DNA from: Brevibacillus sp. DP1.3A
GTDB lineage: Bacteria > Bacillota > Bacilli > Brevibacillales > Brevibacillaceae
Length of the DNA stretch: 64,000 nucleotides
Assembly (NCBI RefSeq): GCF_013284245.2
Contig: NZ_CP085876.1
Span: 6,142,501-6,206,500 of the forward strand
Reading direction: 5' to 3'
Position numbers and translations under genes: made by a program. Within the stretch, counting starts at the first letter, position 1; the number at the start of each line of letters is the position of its first letter. Of the stretch, positions 26,343 through 34,240 are shown piece after piece. A model generated the notes under the pieces. That model searched no databases and had not been told where the DNA came from. It saw nothing but the letters and a program-made list of their open reading frames with translations.

Positions 26343-27748
26343 TACATGGTTTCCCCCTGGTCTTTTTTCCCTTTTTCATGTCTTGGGAAAACGACTTTTT
26401 CAAAGCTGCCATCCACCATCTTTTGCACCATCGCTGTCAATTCCTCGCTGCGCTTGTCTGCTTGCTCCTGTGTGAGCTTGCCTGCCTTTACTGCTTCTTT
26501 CAGCTTGGCTTCTTGCTGACCTACCAAGAGCTCGATGACGTCATCCACTTCTACGCCCTGCTCCTTAGCGATGGTTGCTAACGATTTCCTTGCTTTTTGC
26601 TCTTCCTTCAGTTTGTCTGCATCCAGCTTGAGGAGGGACAGCAGTTCTTCATTATTTTTCTCGAAGCCCATTCCTTTACCCGGTCCACGTCCTTGATGCG
26701 TGTTTTGCACCATTTCTTTTACCCGCTCACTGGCATTCTCATTCATTTTGTCTGCTTGTTCCTGTGTCAGCTTCCCGGCGGTTACCGCCTCTTTCAGATT
26801 AGCCTTTTGTTGTTTGACCAAAAGCGCTACCAGATCATCCACGGATACACCTTGCGCTTCTGCGATGGTAGCCAGCGATTTCCCTGCTTTTTGCTCTTCC
26901 TTCAGTTTGTCTGCATCCAGCTTGAGGAGGGACAGCAGTTCTTCATTATTTTTCTCGAAGCCCATTCCTTTACCCGGTCCACGTCCTTGATGCGTGTTTT
27001 GCACCATTTCTTTTACCCGCTCACTGGCATTCTCATTCATTTTGTCTGCTTGCTCCTGCGTGAGCTTGCCTGCCGCTACCGCCTCTTTCAGCTTGGTTTC
27101 CTGTTGTTTTACCAACAAAGCCACCAGATCATCCACAGATACGCCTTGAACTTCTGCGATAGCAGCCAGCGATTTGTCCGCTTTCAGTTGTTCTTGGAAT
27201 TTAGCGGCATCCAGTTTCAAAAGGGACAGCAGTTCTTCGTTTTTCTCGAAGCCACCGATGAACCCACCTTTGCCTGACCCACCTTTGCCGAAGCCTTTAT
27301 CCGGTTTCGCTTTTTCTACCTGTTCTTTTACGCGATCGCTCAGATTTTCAGACAGCTTATATGCCTGCTCCTGCTTCATCTTGCCTGCTGCTACTGCTTC
27401 CTTCAGTTTGGCCTCTTGCTGTTCAACCAGAAGTGCTACTACATCGGCAGTGTCGACTCCTTGAGCTTGTGCAATCGCTGCGAGTGTTTTCCCTGCCGCA
27501 AGCTCTTCTTTCAGCTTGTCAGCATCTAGCTTCAACAGTGAGAGCAGCTCTCTATTTTCTTTGAAGTTTTCATTGAAGCCCACTCCACCGTGGTGGCCCA
27601 TCTTGCCTGTTTTGAATTTTACTTCTGCCGGTTTATTCAATGAAGTTGGTTTTGCTGAATCGGCTGCCATTGCTCCGCCTATGCTACCCAGACTCAGAAC
27701 CACTGCCATCGTTCCCATCAGCATTCCCATTTTCGCTTTGCTAAACAT
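26342..27748 (-). CDS. Secreted tandem-repeat protein (four units of about 90 aa)
   Basis: The 468-aa product starts at ATG 27748; GTG 27754 is an alternative. A signal peptide with AMAAD cleavage is followed by four repeats. Each unit has a segment like ELLSLLKLDADKLKEE, then KSLATIAEAQGVSVDDLVALLV, then LTQEQADKMNENASERVKE. The third and fourth units are almost identical in protein and DNA. Repeats are joined by Gly/Lys linkers (GFGKGGSGKGG). The protein is highly charged and helical, with no catalytic motif. Similar two-helix modules occur in secreted proteins of Gram-positives; their function is unknown. The upstream region holds the paired structured elements. Confidence 0.7.
   Translation of the reverse strand: MFSKAKMGMLMGTMAVVLSLGSIGGAMAADSAKPTSLNKPAEVKFKTGKMGHHGGVGFNENFKENRELLSLLKLDADKLKEELAAGKTLAAIAQAQGVDTADVVALLVEQQEAKLKEAVAAGKMKQEQAYKLSENLSDRVKEQVEKAKPDKGFGKGGSGKGGFIGGFEKNEELLSLLKLDAAKFQEQLKADKSLAAIAEVQGVSVDDLVALLVKQQETKLKEAVAAGKLTQEQADKMNENASERVKEMVQNTHQGRGPGKGMGFEKNNEELLSLLKLDADKLKEEQKAGKSLATIAEAQGVSVDDLVALLVKQQKANLKEAVTAGKLTQEQADKMNENASERVKEMVQNTHQGRGPGKGMGFEKNNEELLSLLKLDADKLKEEQKARKSLATIAKEQGVEVDDVIELLVGQQEAKLKEAVKAGKLTQEQADKRSEELTAMVQKMVDGSFEKVVFPRHEKGKKDQGETM
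26591..26758 (-). repeat. 168-bp direct repeat, copy 1
   Basis: This segment inside the repeat-protein gene appears identical, base for base, to 26885-27052 at an offset of 294 nt (98 codons). That is one whole repeat unit, implying recent in-frame duplication or gene conversion. Confidence 0.9.
26885..27052 (-). repeat. 168-bp direct repeat, copy 2
   Basis: This is the second copy of the 168-bp identity within the repeat-protein gene. The flanking parts of the 294-nt unit have diverged at several positions. Confidence 0.9.
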
Positions 27749-27902
27749 ATACACTCAACCCTTTCGTCTTTGCTCGTGTAGTGTGCTTGCTCTTTGGTAC
27801 AAGACCAAGTGTACATGGGTATTTTTAGATTCCCGTTTGAGAAAAAAGGAAAACTTGAGGGAAAATCGAGGAGTAGTTGTGAGATGAGTCAACATAGTGG
27901 AG

Positions 27903-28113
27903 GAAAAGAAAAAGCACAGTTCTCTTCGACTCTGACACGCCTGCAGGGGGATTCACTGGCCGTCTCCACTCCAAAAAGGGGACCGTTGAGCCAAAGCCAC
28001 CCTACGGGCGGAAGTTTCTCAAGGAAGAAGTGTTCGACAAGCGTGGTCCCCTTTTGGAGTTACGACTGGGGGAGGCTTTGTCAAGGTCTGCGAGCCCTGT
28101 GCTTTTTCTTTTC
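27903..28113 (-). repeat. Structured intergenic element A1 (inverted member of pair A)
   Basis: A perfect 17-bp outer stem (GAAAAGAAAAAGCACAG 27903-27919 / its complement 28097-28113) encloses an apical stem (27968-27984 / 28045-28060, one bulged A) with a 60-nt loop. The left inner strand carries GGGATTCACTG at 27948. Read on the minus strand, it follows the same pattern as element A2 (GGAG-CGG-CAGT-A-CCCC after the apical stem). The minus orientation is assigned by this match. The 101 nt between A1 and A2 are AT-rich without a gene. Confidence 0.75.
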
Positions 28114-28214
28114 GCCAGCTTTTTTGATTCATCGTTTCTTTAAAAACTTAGGAAGTTCATCCTTTGAGTATCAACAGGGGGGTATTTTTCTTATATAGTG
28201 GGACAAAGCTGCTT

Positions 28215-28416
28215 GGGAAGAAGTGCATTTCCTGTCCAAGCGCCTCTGGAGCCCACCTGAGCGTAGGATTGAATGTCGGGGAATTTCAGCTTCACTTATG
28301 AACTACTTCATCGAAACTTCTACGTTTGAAGCGCTCCCGACATTCAATCCGGAGCGGACAGTCTAACCCCTTGCTGGGCGTAGGCCGAAGCGTAGACTGG
28401 AAATGCGCTTCTTCCC
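28215..28416 (+). repeat. Structured intergenic element A2
   Basis: The outer 18-bp stem (28215-28232 / 28399-28416) has one change that leaves a G-T pair. A perfect 15-bp apical stem (GGATTGAATGTCGGG 28266-28280 / 28336-28350) closes a 55-nt loop. The core after the apical stem is GGAGCGGACAGTCT, identical in element B2. The core before it, AGCGCCT..GGAGCCCA.C.GAGCG, is also shared with B2. ACAGCCACT lies just outside the 3' arm in both copies. Confidence 0.8.
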
Positions 28417-28447
28417 CTCCGCTACAGCCACTTCCCCCAAAAATAGC

Positions 28448-28478
28448 AAAAGAGGACGGCATTCACCGTCCCCTCTCC
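28448..28478 (-). terminator. Terminator of ydcC
   Basis: The stem GAGGGGACGG / CCGTCCTCTTTT with a 6-nt loop lies on the minus strand, after the ydcC stop. Confidence 0.8.
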
Positions 28479-28485
28479 CACACTT

Positions 28486-29523
28486 TTATTTCGCGCTGAG
28501 GCCATATGTCGACTGTGCGACATTCACCATTTCTTCCTCAGGAAGATCCCCCGCGATTGTATATTCGATGCCGTCGAGCTCCCACGTCAGAAGTCGCTGA
28601 TTTTCACCTGTCTGCGCAAGCACACCAACCGTAAAGCCGAGGTTCACAGGCATACCTTGCTCATACGACACAGATGCTGCTGTCGGGCGTCCTTCGATTA
28701 CCTTATAGTTGTAGGCTCCCTTGTAGGTCAAGATGACTCTTCTCTCCCCATCACGGGTAACTGGCTCAATATCACCTTGCTTAACCCCTTCTGGCATATA
28801 CGTAGGGACGATGACACCGAATTGGCTGTTCGGCTGTTTCACGACCTGTCCATTTGCTGGCGCCATTGTTGGGATCGTTGTCAACGAGCTTGTTGTCATG
28901 TTGCGCTCTTTGTCAAAGGCGTCTTTGTCAAACATAGGGTTGAACGAAAAATCAGTGAAATCAATTCGTACAAGCGAATTCATGCTAGCATCCATAATTT
29001 CAGCGTGCGTCGGTTTGAAATCTTCTGTCAGCCAAATTTTTTGCTTGGTCAAAGAACGATTGCCGCTGTAGTTCGCTTTCACTTCGAATACATACTGTTT
29101 TTCATCCATCTTCATTTGGCGCTCAGTGTCATCGATAATGCTCTTGGCCAGCGTTTCGTATAGATACAACGGTCCGTTGTTCTCAGGCCAGCCACTTTGG
29201 AAGCGGAAGCTCTTGTTCAGATGCGGGGTCAGTACAAAGACTCCTTCATTGTTTCGCAAGATGATTTGTGTAATGCCACGCTGCTTCGAGGTGAGAGCTA
29301 CCCGATAGTTGGTTGGCTTTTCATACCAGACCTGAACATCGTACTCCATGGGGGTAGAGCCTGTCTGCATGGTCAAAACAGCCTGAGACTTGTACCCAGA
29401 CATTTTTCCCAGCGTACCGTTCAGGTCGCTCACCACATCTTCTGGTGTTTTCTGACCGAAACAACCGCCGAGGAACAGGGTGAAAACCAACAATAACACC
29501 AGTGGTAAAGCTACCCGTTTCAT
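28486..29523 (-). CDS. ydcC: LolA-like sporulation-associated lipoprotein (YdcC homologue)
   Basis: The 345-aa product has a lipobox signal (LLLVFTLFLGGCFG, Cys at about 21) and PEDVVSDLNGTLGKMSGYKSQAVLTMQTG, followed by a LolA/LppX-like beta domain (YDVQVWYEKPTNYRVAL). The length and order (acpS-ydcC-alr) match B. subtilis, where ydcC is a mother-cell sporulation gene by my recollection. The start ATG follows AAGGAGGAG. Confidence 0.88.
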   Translation of the reverse strand: MKRVALPLVLLLVFTLFLGGCFGQKTPEDVVSDLNGTLGKMSGYKSQAVLTMQTGSTPMEYDVQVWYEKPTNYRVALTSKQRGITQIILRNNEGVFVLTPHLNKSFRFQSGWPENNGPLYLYETLAKSIIDDTERQMKMDEKQYVFEVKANYSGNRSLTKQKIWLTEDFKPTHAEIMDASMNSLVRIDFTDFSFNPMFDKDAFDKERNMTTSSLTTIPTMAPANGQVVKQPNSQFGVIVPTYMPEGVKQGDIEPVTRDGERRVILTYKGAYNYKVIEGRPTAASVSYEQGMPVNLGFTVGVLAQTGENQRLLTWELDGIEYTIAGDLPEEEMVNVAQSTYGLSAK

Positions 29524-29789
29524 TCAATGAACTCCTCCTTGTCAATATTTTCGACAAAGAAGGGCATCCCTGTCTATTTCCTGGGAAATCTGTCAGTCTC
29601 TCGCCCATGCAGCGCATATCGTGTCAATGGTTGCGAATGGATACGAAGTTGGCGATATATCGCTTGGATCGGCTACAGACTTAGCCTTCCTGTGTAAGAG
29701 CAGGTAGTCCCTCCTGATCTACGCGATATAAATGTATGTCCATCCTCGTCCCAATATGCAGACAAGTTTATCGAGGTTGTTCAAAACAT

Positions 29790-30176
29790 CTATCGTTCTT
29801 CTACAATTACTTGTGCAATCGCGTGTGTCTGGCTATGCGAAATGCTCACATGAATATGAACGCGAGCAGGGTCCAGATCGAGTTTGCTGTACACCTCGTG
29901 CTTTATGGTCATGATCGGCTTGCCCAAATCATTCGGGAGGATTTCCATATCCAAAAAGCTGAGTACAGCACCAATGCCTGTACCAAGAGCCTTTGCTCCC
30001 GCTTCCTTGGCAGCAAATCTGCCTGCAACCATTTCCGCCTGTCTCGTCTCTGCCTTTCCATGCAGGAGCTGTTGTTCATCTGTAGTCAAAAAGTGTTTGA
30101 TCGCACGCTCTTGTCTTTTTATCAAAGTAGCGATTCGCTCTATTTCCACAATATCTACGCCTGTTCCAATGATCAT
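29790..30176 (-). CDS. acpS: Holo-[acyl-carrier-protein] synthase
   Basis: AcpS attaches phosphopantetheine to ACP. The 128-aa product from ATG 30176 (after TAGGAGG) has the signature GTGVDIVEIERI at the N-terminus and VAGRFAAKEAGAKALGTGIG near residue 50. VHIHVSISHSQTHAIAQVIVEE closes the chain. Confidence 0.95.
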   Translation of the reverse strand: MIIGTGVDIVEIERIATLIKRQERAIKHFLTTDEQQLLHGKAETRQAEMVAGRFAAKEAGAKALGTGIGAVLSFLDMEILPNDLGKPIMTIKHEVYSKLDLDPARVHIHVSISHSQTHAIAQVIVEER

Positions 30177-30293
30177 GAGCAATTGCCTCCTAGTGGGCTG
30201 ATTTACGAATCACAGTATCATCCACTTCCACGCTTTTGCAAGTGTGAGGATAGAAACCACATTCCACGAATAGACTTTACGTAAAAATATAAG

Positions 30294-30325
30294 AAAACCC
30301 CCGCAAATTGCGAGGGCTTTTGTCC
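30294..30325 (-). terminator. Terminator of the gamma-SASP gene
   Basis: The stem AAAGCCCTCGC / GCGGGGGTTTT with a short loop lies 8 nt after the stop. Confidence 0.8.
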
Positions 30326-30333
30326 GCTGGCTC

Positions 30334-30582
30334 CTACTCAGTAGCTTGGCCAGAAGATTGTTGTGCAGCCGATTGTTGGTTTTGACGGCGAACTTCCGCA
30401 ACATTTGTCTCACTCGCGAACTCAGTCGCAGCGCCTTGGGAAGCAGCGCGTTGTGCGGATTGTTGGTTCTGACTACGAACCGCTGCTGCGTTTGTTTCAC
30501 TTGCGAATTCAGTTGCAGTGTTTGCTGCTTGGCTAGCTTGGTTCGCTTTGCCCATACCCGCTTGTTTGTTTTGTTTAGGCAT
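30334..30582 (-). CDS. sspE: Gamma-type small acid-soluble spore protein
   Basis: The 82-aa, Gln/Ala/Asn-rich protein starts at ATG 30582, after GAGGAGGTG. It carries two tandem repeats around ATEFASETNAAAVRSQNQQSAQ and ATEFASETNVAEVRRQNQQSA. TEFASE is the recognition type of the germination protease GPR. It serves as an amino-acid store in the spore core. Confidence 0.92.
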   Translation of the reverse strand: MPKQNKQAGMGKANQASQAANTATEFASETNAAAVRSQNQQSAQRAASQGAATEFASETNVAEVRRQNQQSAAQQSSGQATE

Positions 30583-30752
30583 CGTTACTTTCACCTCCTC
30601 GACGTCACTGAATATAATTTGTACAGCCCCCTATGTACGTATCCATCCTCATTTTTCCAAATCGTGCTGTTGCTCACTTGCTTTGTCGCGACCGATCATT
30701 CATATTGGAAAGAGCAAGGTTTCTACTCTGCTTTTGAAAGGAGCGATTCTGT

Positions 30753-31004
30753 ATGGCTCACAAGGTTATTATCTATACCCAAGTCACTTGCGGTCCTTGT
30801 CAGGAAGAAAAAATGTGGCTGACTTCAAACAACATTGCTTTCGAAGACAGAGACATCCGTCAAAACGAGGCTTATTTCCAGGAAGCCATTCAATTAGGCG
30901 CCAGCATGACACCTGTAACCTACATTGAAAAGGAAAACGGCGAGCAAATTGTCATCCATGGATTTGACAAGGAAGAACTAAAAAAAGCGTTGGATCTCAA
31001 TTGA
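30753..31004 (+). CDS. Glutaredoxin-like thiol-disulfide protein
   Basis: The 83-aa thioredoxin-fold protein has an active-site CGPC at residues 13-16 (YTQVTCGPCQEEKMWL) and the cis-Pro segment TPVTYIE, then a C-terminal GFDKEELKKAL. It resembles the glutaredoxin/NrdH family. The start follows AAAGGAG. It is divergent from the SASP gene. Confidence 0.85.
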   Translation: MAHKVIIYTQVTCGPCQEEKMWLTSNNIAFEDRDIRQNEAYFQEAIQLGASMTPVTYIEKENGEQIVIHGFDKEELKKALDLN

Positions 31005-31016
31005 TCCAACGCTTTT
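30983..31016 (+). terminator. Terminator of the glutaredoxin gene, probably bidirectional
   Basis: The stem GCGTTGGATC / GATCCAACGC is followed by TTTTT, and an A-run precedes it. It lies between the convergent glutaredoxin and arsR genes and overlaps the end of the first. Confidence 0.85.
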
Positions 31017-31025
31017 TACGACTGA

Positions 31026-31361
31026 TCAGCCAAATGAAGGTTCACTTGTAACTGATTTTTGTTTGACGACTGGCGACATGTCCGGCAAGTTAGACAAAAT
31101 TTGCTTCACTTCAGGACTGCATTCCGCATTGACGGAGTAATAAACCCATGGTCCCTTCCGGCGCTCTTTGACCAAACCATGAGTTTTTAGCTTAGCCAAG
31201 TGCTGGGAAACAGAAGGCTGGGAAGTTTGCAAAATTTCCACGAGATCACGGACACATAAGGACTGTACTTGCAGGAGAGCCATGATCGTCAAGCGTGTCT
31301 TGTCACCAAGTAGCTTATAAGTCTCTGACAAAAACAGAACCTGCATCAAATCCATTTCCAT
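31026..31361 (-). CDS. ArsR/SmtB-family winged-helix repressor
   Basis: The 111-aa product from ATG 31361 (after AAAGGTGG) has ETYKLLGDKTRLTIMALL, the recognition region LQTSQPSVSQHLAKLKTHGLV and a wing RRKGPWVYYSV. The metal-site-like SLCVRDLVEIL keeps only one of the usual Cys residues of ArsR, so the inducer is uncertain. The 5' region has an AT-rich imperfect palindrome (around 31384-31405) that could be its operator. Confidence 0.85.
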   Translation of the reverse strand: MEMDLMQVLFLSETYKLLGDKTRLTIMALLQVQSLCVRDLVEILQTSQPSVSQHLAKLKTHGLVKERRKGPWVYYSVNAECSPEVKQILSNLPDMSPVVKQKSVTSEPSFG

Positions 31362-31457
31362 AAGGATACCCACCTTTGCCTTACATATCTGCTTATCAGT
31401 ATACTATATGGCTTATATGATGGGGAAGATAGAACGCAAAAGTTATGTGAATCCTGC

Positions 31458-33077
31458 TTATACATCTTGCTTTTTCATCGCCTCAATGATCTTGTCTGCA
31501 GTGCGCGCAGCCAGCGCCATGACTGTATTTGTCGGGTTGCTGCCACTCGAGGTAACGAACGTAGAAGCACCCGCTATGAAAAGATTGGGTATGTCATGTG
31601 ACTGCCCATATTCATTCACAACAGAGGTTTCCCTGTCATTCCCCATTCGACATCCCCCCATGAGATGAGCGGTATCAGATACCACATGCTCTGGCTGTCC
31701 CCCCATCGCTTCTACAATCCGGTTCATTTGCCCAATAGCATGCTTGTACAGGTGTTTGTCGTTCTCCTGATAACTGAACGTTACCGTAGGGATCGACATT
31801 CCGTATTCATCTTTTTCCCCAGAGAGCGTCACTCTGTTATCAGGATGAGGCAGTACTTCCCCGACCAAGGTGATCCGCGCGTACATATTGTAATCCAGCA
31901 TGGTCTCTCGAAGCTGTTTTCCCCATAAATACGAGCCGTCTTCCCTCTCGGCAGCAATGGCAGCCGCCATCCCGACCGGACGCGCCCCGTGTGCACTCAA
32001 CGTATATCCGCGGGCAAATCCTCGTTCCCGATCCGTCTCGTAAAAATGCTGGGTCAAAGCAAGGACAGGTGTTCCCTTATACAATCGCACTTCCTCCGGG
32101 AGTCGTCCGTATACATCATGACTGGAGTGAGGCATAATAGCTTTTCCTACCCATCCACTTGAATTCGCCAGCCCTTGCGGAAATTGGGCATTCGCCGAAC
32201 TGAGCAGCAATCTGGGAGTCTCCACCACAAATCCGGCCAAAATGACTACACGAGCCATTTGCCTGTGCGTCAAACCATTATGGTTGAACAACACACCGCT
32301 GACCCGGTCGCCAGCCATCAAAATTTCTGTCACCATGCAGTCGGACAGCACCTCTGCCCCCTCCGCTATCGCTTTGGGGATATGATGAATCAACCCGCTG
32401 TACTTGGCATTCGGCATGCATCCTTGATTGCAAAAGCCACGATTGATACAGGGGGGACGTCCATCAAAGGGAGCCGATAAAATCGCCAGAGGGGCGACCA
32501 CACTCTCGATCCCCAGCTTCTCACACCCTTCCCGGAACAGTTGGGCATTGGCACTGATTGGCTCCCGAACAGGGTACGGATACGGGCCTTGGAAGGAACC
32601 CCACGGAAAATGATTCGGACCTGAGACCGCAATTTCACGTTCAATCTTGTCGTAATACGGGGCAAGATCCTGATACGTAATCGGCCAGTCTTCCCCTACG
32701 CCGTCTACGGTCTTTGTCTTAAAATCACTCTCGTGGAAACGCAGGAACACCCCCGTAAAATGCACGGTGCCTCCCCCAATTCCCCGTCCTGAGTTGTTAT
32801 GTCCCAAACGCAGCGGGTCATTGCCTGCTACCAGCCTCGTTTCCTGCCAGGCCAATCTCCGCATCGACAGCTCATCACTGGCAAAATCGTGTTGCGGGTC
32901 CCAAAACGGCCCTGCTTCCAGTACGACCACGCGCAACCCAGCCTTTGCCAGCTCATAAGCCAGCACGCCCCCTGCCGCTCCAGCGCCTACGATGCATACA
33001 TCTGCGTCATCGGCGTATTTTCTTTGATCCACAGGAGTGGGGCGATGAGTAATCGTATGATGGTCATGACTCGTCAT
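31458..33077 (-). CDS. GMC-family FAD oxidoreductase (gluconate 2-dehydrogenase large-subunit type)
   Basis: The 539-aa product has the FAD-binding VCIVGAGAAGGVLAYELAKAG near residues 28-48, GRGIGGGTVHFTG and CINRGFCNQGCMPNAK. The C-terminal HLMGGCRMG and SSGSNPTNTVMALAARTADKI are typical of GMC dehydrogenases acting with a subunit 3. There is no signal peptide; export would rely on its partner. It overlaps the subunit-3 gene by 14 nt. The substrate (a polyol or sugar acid) is unknown. Confidence 0.85.
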   Translation of the reverse strand: MTSHDHHTITHRPTPVDQRKYADDADVCIVGAGAAGGVLAYELAKAGLRVVVLEAGPFWDPQHDFASDELSMRRLAWQETRLVAGNDPLRLGHNNSGRGIGGGTVHFTGVFLRFHESDFKTKTVDGVGEDWPITYQDLAPYYDKIEREIAVSGPNHFPWGSFQGPYPYPVREPISANAQLFREGCEKLGIESVVAPLAILSAPFDGRPPCINRGFCNQGCMPNAKYSGLIHHIPKAIAEGAEVLSDCMVTEILMAGDRVSGVLFNHNGLTHRQMARVVILAGFVVETPRLLLSSANAQFPQGLANSSGWVGKAIMPHSSHDVYGRLPEEVRLYKGTPVLALTQHFYETDRERGFARGYTLSAHGARPVGMAAAIAAEREDGSYLWGKQLRETMLDYNMYARITLVGEVLPHPDNRVTLSGEKDEYGMSIPTVTFSYQENDKHLYKHAIGQMNRIVEAMGGQPEHVVSDTAHLMGGCRMGNDRETSVVNEYGQSHDIPNLFIAGASTFVTSSGSNPTNTVMALAARTADKIIEAMKKQDV

Positions 33078-33666
33078 TTGCTTTCGCCTCCCATGGGTCC
33101 GTCAATCCTTTTTCCACCCGTACATAGCCGCGCGGATAAGCTGGTCCGCCGTAGCCGATATCCGACCAGACCAACGGATGTGAATAGTAAGCGCTAACTG
33201 TGTCATGCAGCAACACCTTGAAAAAATCTACGGGAGCTAAGTCTGTCCACGCCTCCTGGCTTTGGATACCCCCATTCGCGACGTGCTGAAGAACGGCTTC
33301 CTGCTGGTCTAGCTTCAACGCAACGAAGTCAGTTCCATAAGCCGCATGACTCTCCGCATCAATCCCTTTCAAGCCCGAGCGGTAGAGCTCTTTTTTGGGT
33401 GGAACTCCGACCTTTCGTTGCGACTCACCGATATTACTAGCCGTTGTATTATCCAGATGCTCCACCACAAAGGTCAGCACCTCCAAACGGTGATCATGGA
33501 CCAATACGCCTACAACTGTCTGCAAGACTAAGGATTCAGGCTTCGTAAAAAATTGATTGGCGATCGCGGGCATTTTTCTGGCCCCTACTACTTTCCTGGT
33601 GTGAGCATCCCACTCTGTATGCTGGTCCCAAACATCATAGGATGGGTAACGTCCAGGCTTCTCCAT
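33064..33666 (-). CDS. Gluconate 2-dehydrogenase subunit 3-like protein
   Basis: The 200-aa product has FTKPESLVLQTVVGVLVHDHRL and, in the C-terminal half, FFKVLLHDTVSAYYSHPLVWSDIGYGGPAYPRGYV. This is the typical segment of subunit 3, which pairs with GMC dehydrogenases. There is no evident Tat or Sec signal. It lies between the membrane-protein gene and the GMC gene, with which it overlaps. Confidence 0.85.
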   Translation of the reverse strand: MEKPGRYPSYDVWDQHTEWDAHTRKVVGARKMPAIANQFFTKPESLVLQTVVGVLVHDHRLEVLTFVVEHLDNTTASNIGESQRKVGVPPKKELYRSGLKGIDAESHAAYGTDFVALKLDQQEAVLQHVANGGIQSQEAWTDLAPVDFFKVLLHDTVSAYYSHPLVWSDIGYGGPAYPRGYVRVEKGLTDPWEAKANDES

Positions 33667-33692
33667 GTCCTCTCACCCCTTCAAAACGATTT

Positions 33693-34082
33693 TTACCAAA
33701 ACAGCGCAAGAAGCCCTAATGCTGACATTGCCGTGATCAGTAAAGGAAGAATCACAGGAGGACCGACGAGAAAATTTTGACCTTGTGAATAACCTCCCAC
33801 ACGCTGCCCAACCCCGACCGTATGCAAATAAGCTCCGTACAACCCCCCAACCATGCCAACCACCATCATCAAGGCAAACACCCAACGTAGCCACCCCGCA
33901 TTCACAAACGATAAAACAATAGCAGTAACCGCAAATACAGGGAGCTCAAGCACAGGAATCCACATTGCCCAATGTCGGAAGTTTTGTCTGGAGTGAAAAA
34001 GTGTGACCTGAACCGCAATCAGGGCAAACGCCAATCCAGCAAAAAGAATGAGTACGCGTTCGATCGGCCAGCCATGCCACAT
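33693..34082 (-). CDS. Four-helix membrane protein of the GMC operon
   Basis: The 129-aa product has four predicted membrane helices (for example VLILFAGLAFALIAVQVTLF and VFALMMVVGMVGGLYGAYLH). The start follows AAAGGAGG. It is the first gene of the operon. It might anchor or take electrons from the dehydrogenase, but no haem or quinone motif is clear. Confidence 0.7.
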   Translation of the reverse strand: MWHGWPIERVLILFAGLAFALIAVQVTLFHSRQNFRHWAMWIPVLELPVFAVTAIVLSFVNAGWLRWVFALMMVVGMVGGLYGAYLHTVGVGQRVGGYSQGQNFLVGPPVILPLLITAMSALGLLALFW

Positions 34083-34240
34083 GGAAACATCCTCCTTTTT
34101 ACGTAGGTTGCGCCTATTTTTTCCGTCCTTGTCAGGTCCTATTCTGCCTATTTCACTGCAAGCAGCATGATGAATAGAAAAAGCCTGCTGACTATTTGGT
34201 CAAGACCCCATTTCGTAGACAGTAAGAAAAACCCTGGCCG

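Noticed and set aside
26597..27277. Open frame opposite the repeat protein (226 codons) with internal repeats
   Set aside because: It mirrors the repeats of the true gene on the other strand and has no start signals or signal peptide.
26342..27748. CRISPR array or other spaced repeat
   Set aside because: The repeats are 294-nt coding units in frame, not short repeats with unique spacers. No CRISPR array was seen elsewhere.
27903..28416. Ordinary terminators as explanation of the paired palindromes
   Set aside because: The stems enclose conserved cores and 55-60 nt loops, lack a fixed T-run, occur in inverted pairs, and ydcC already has its own terminator at 28448-28478.
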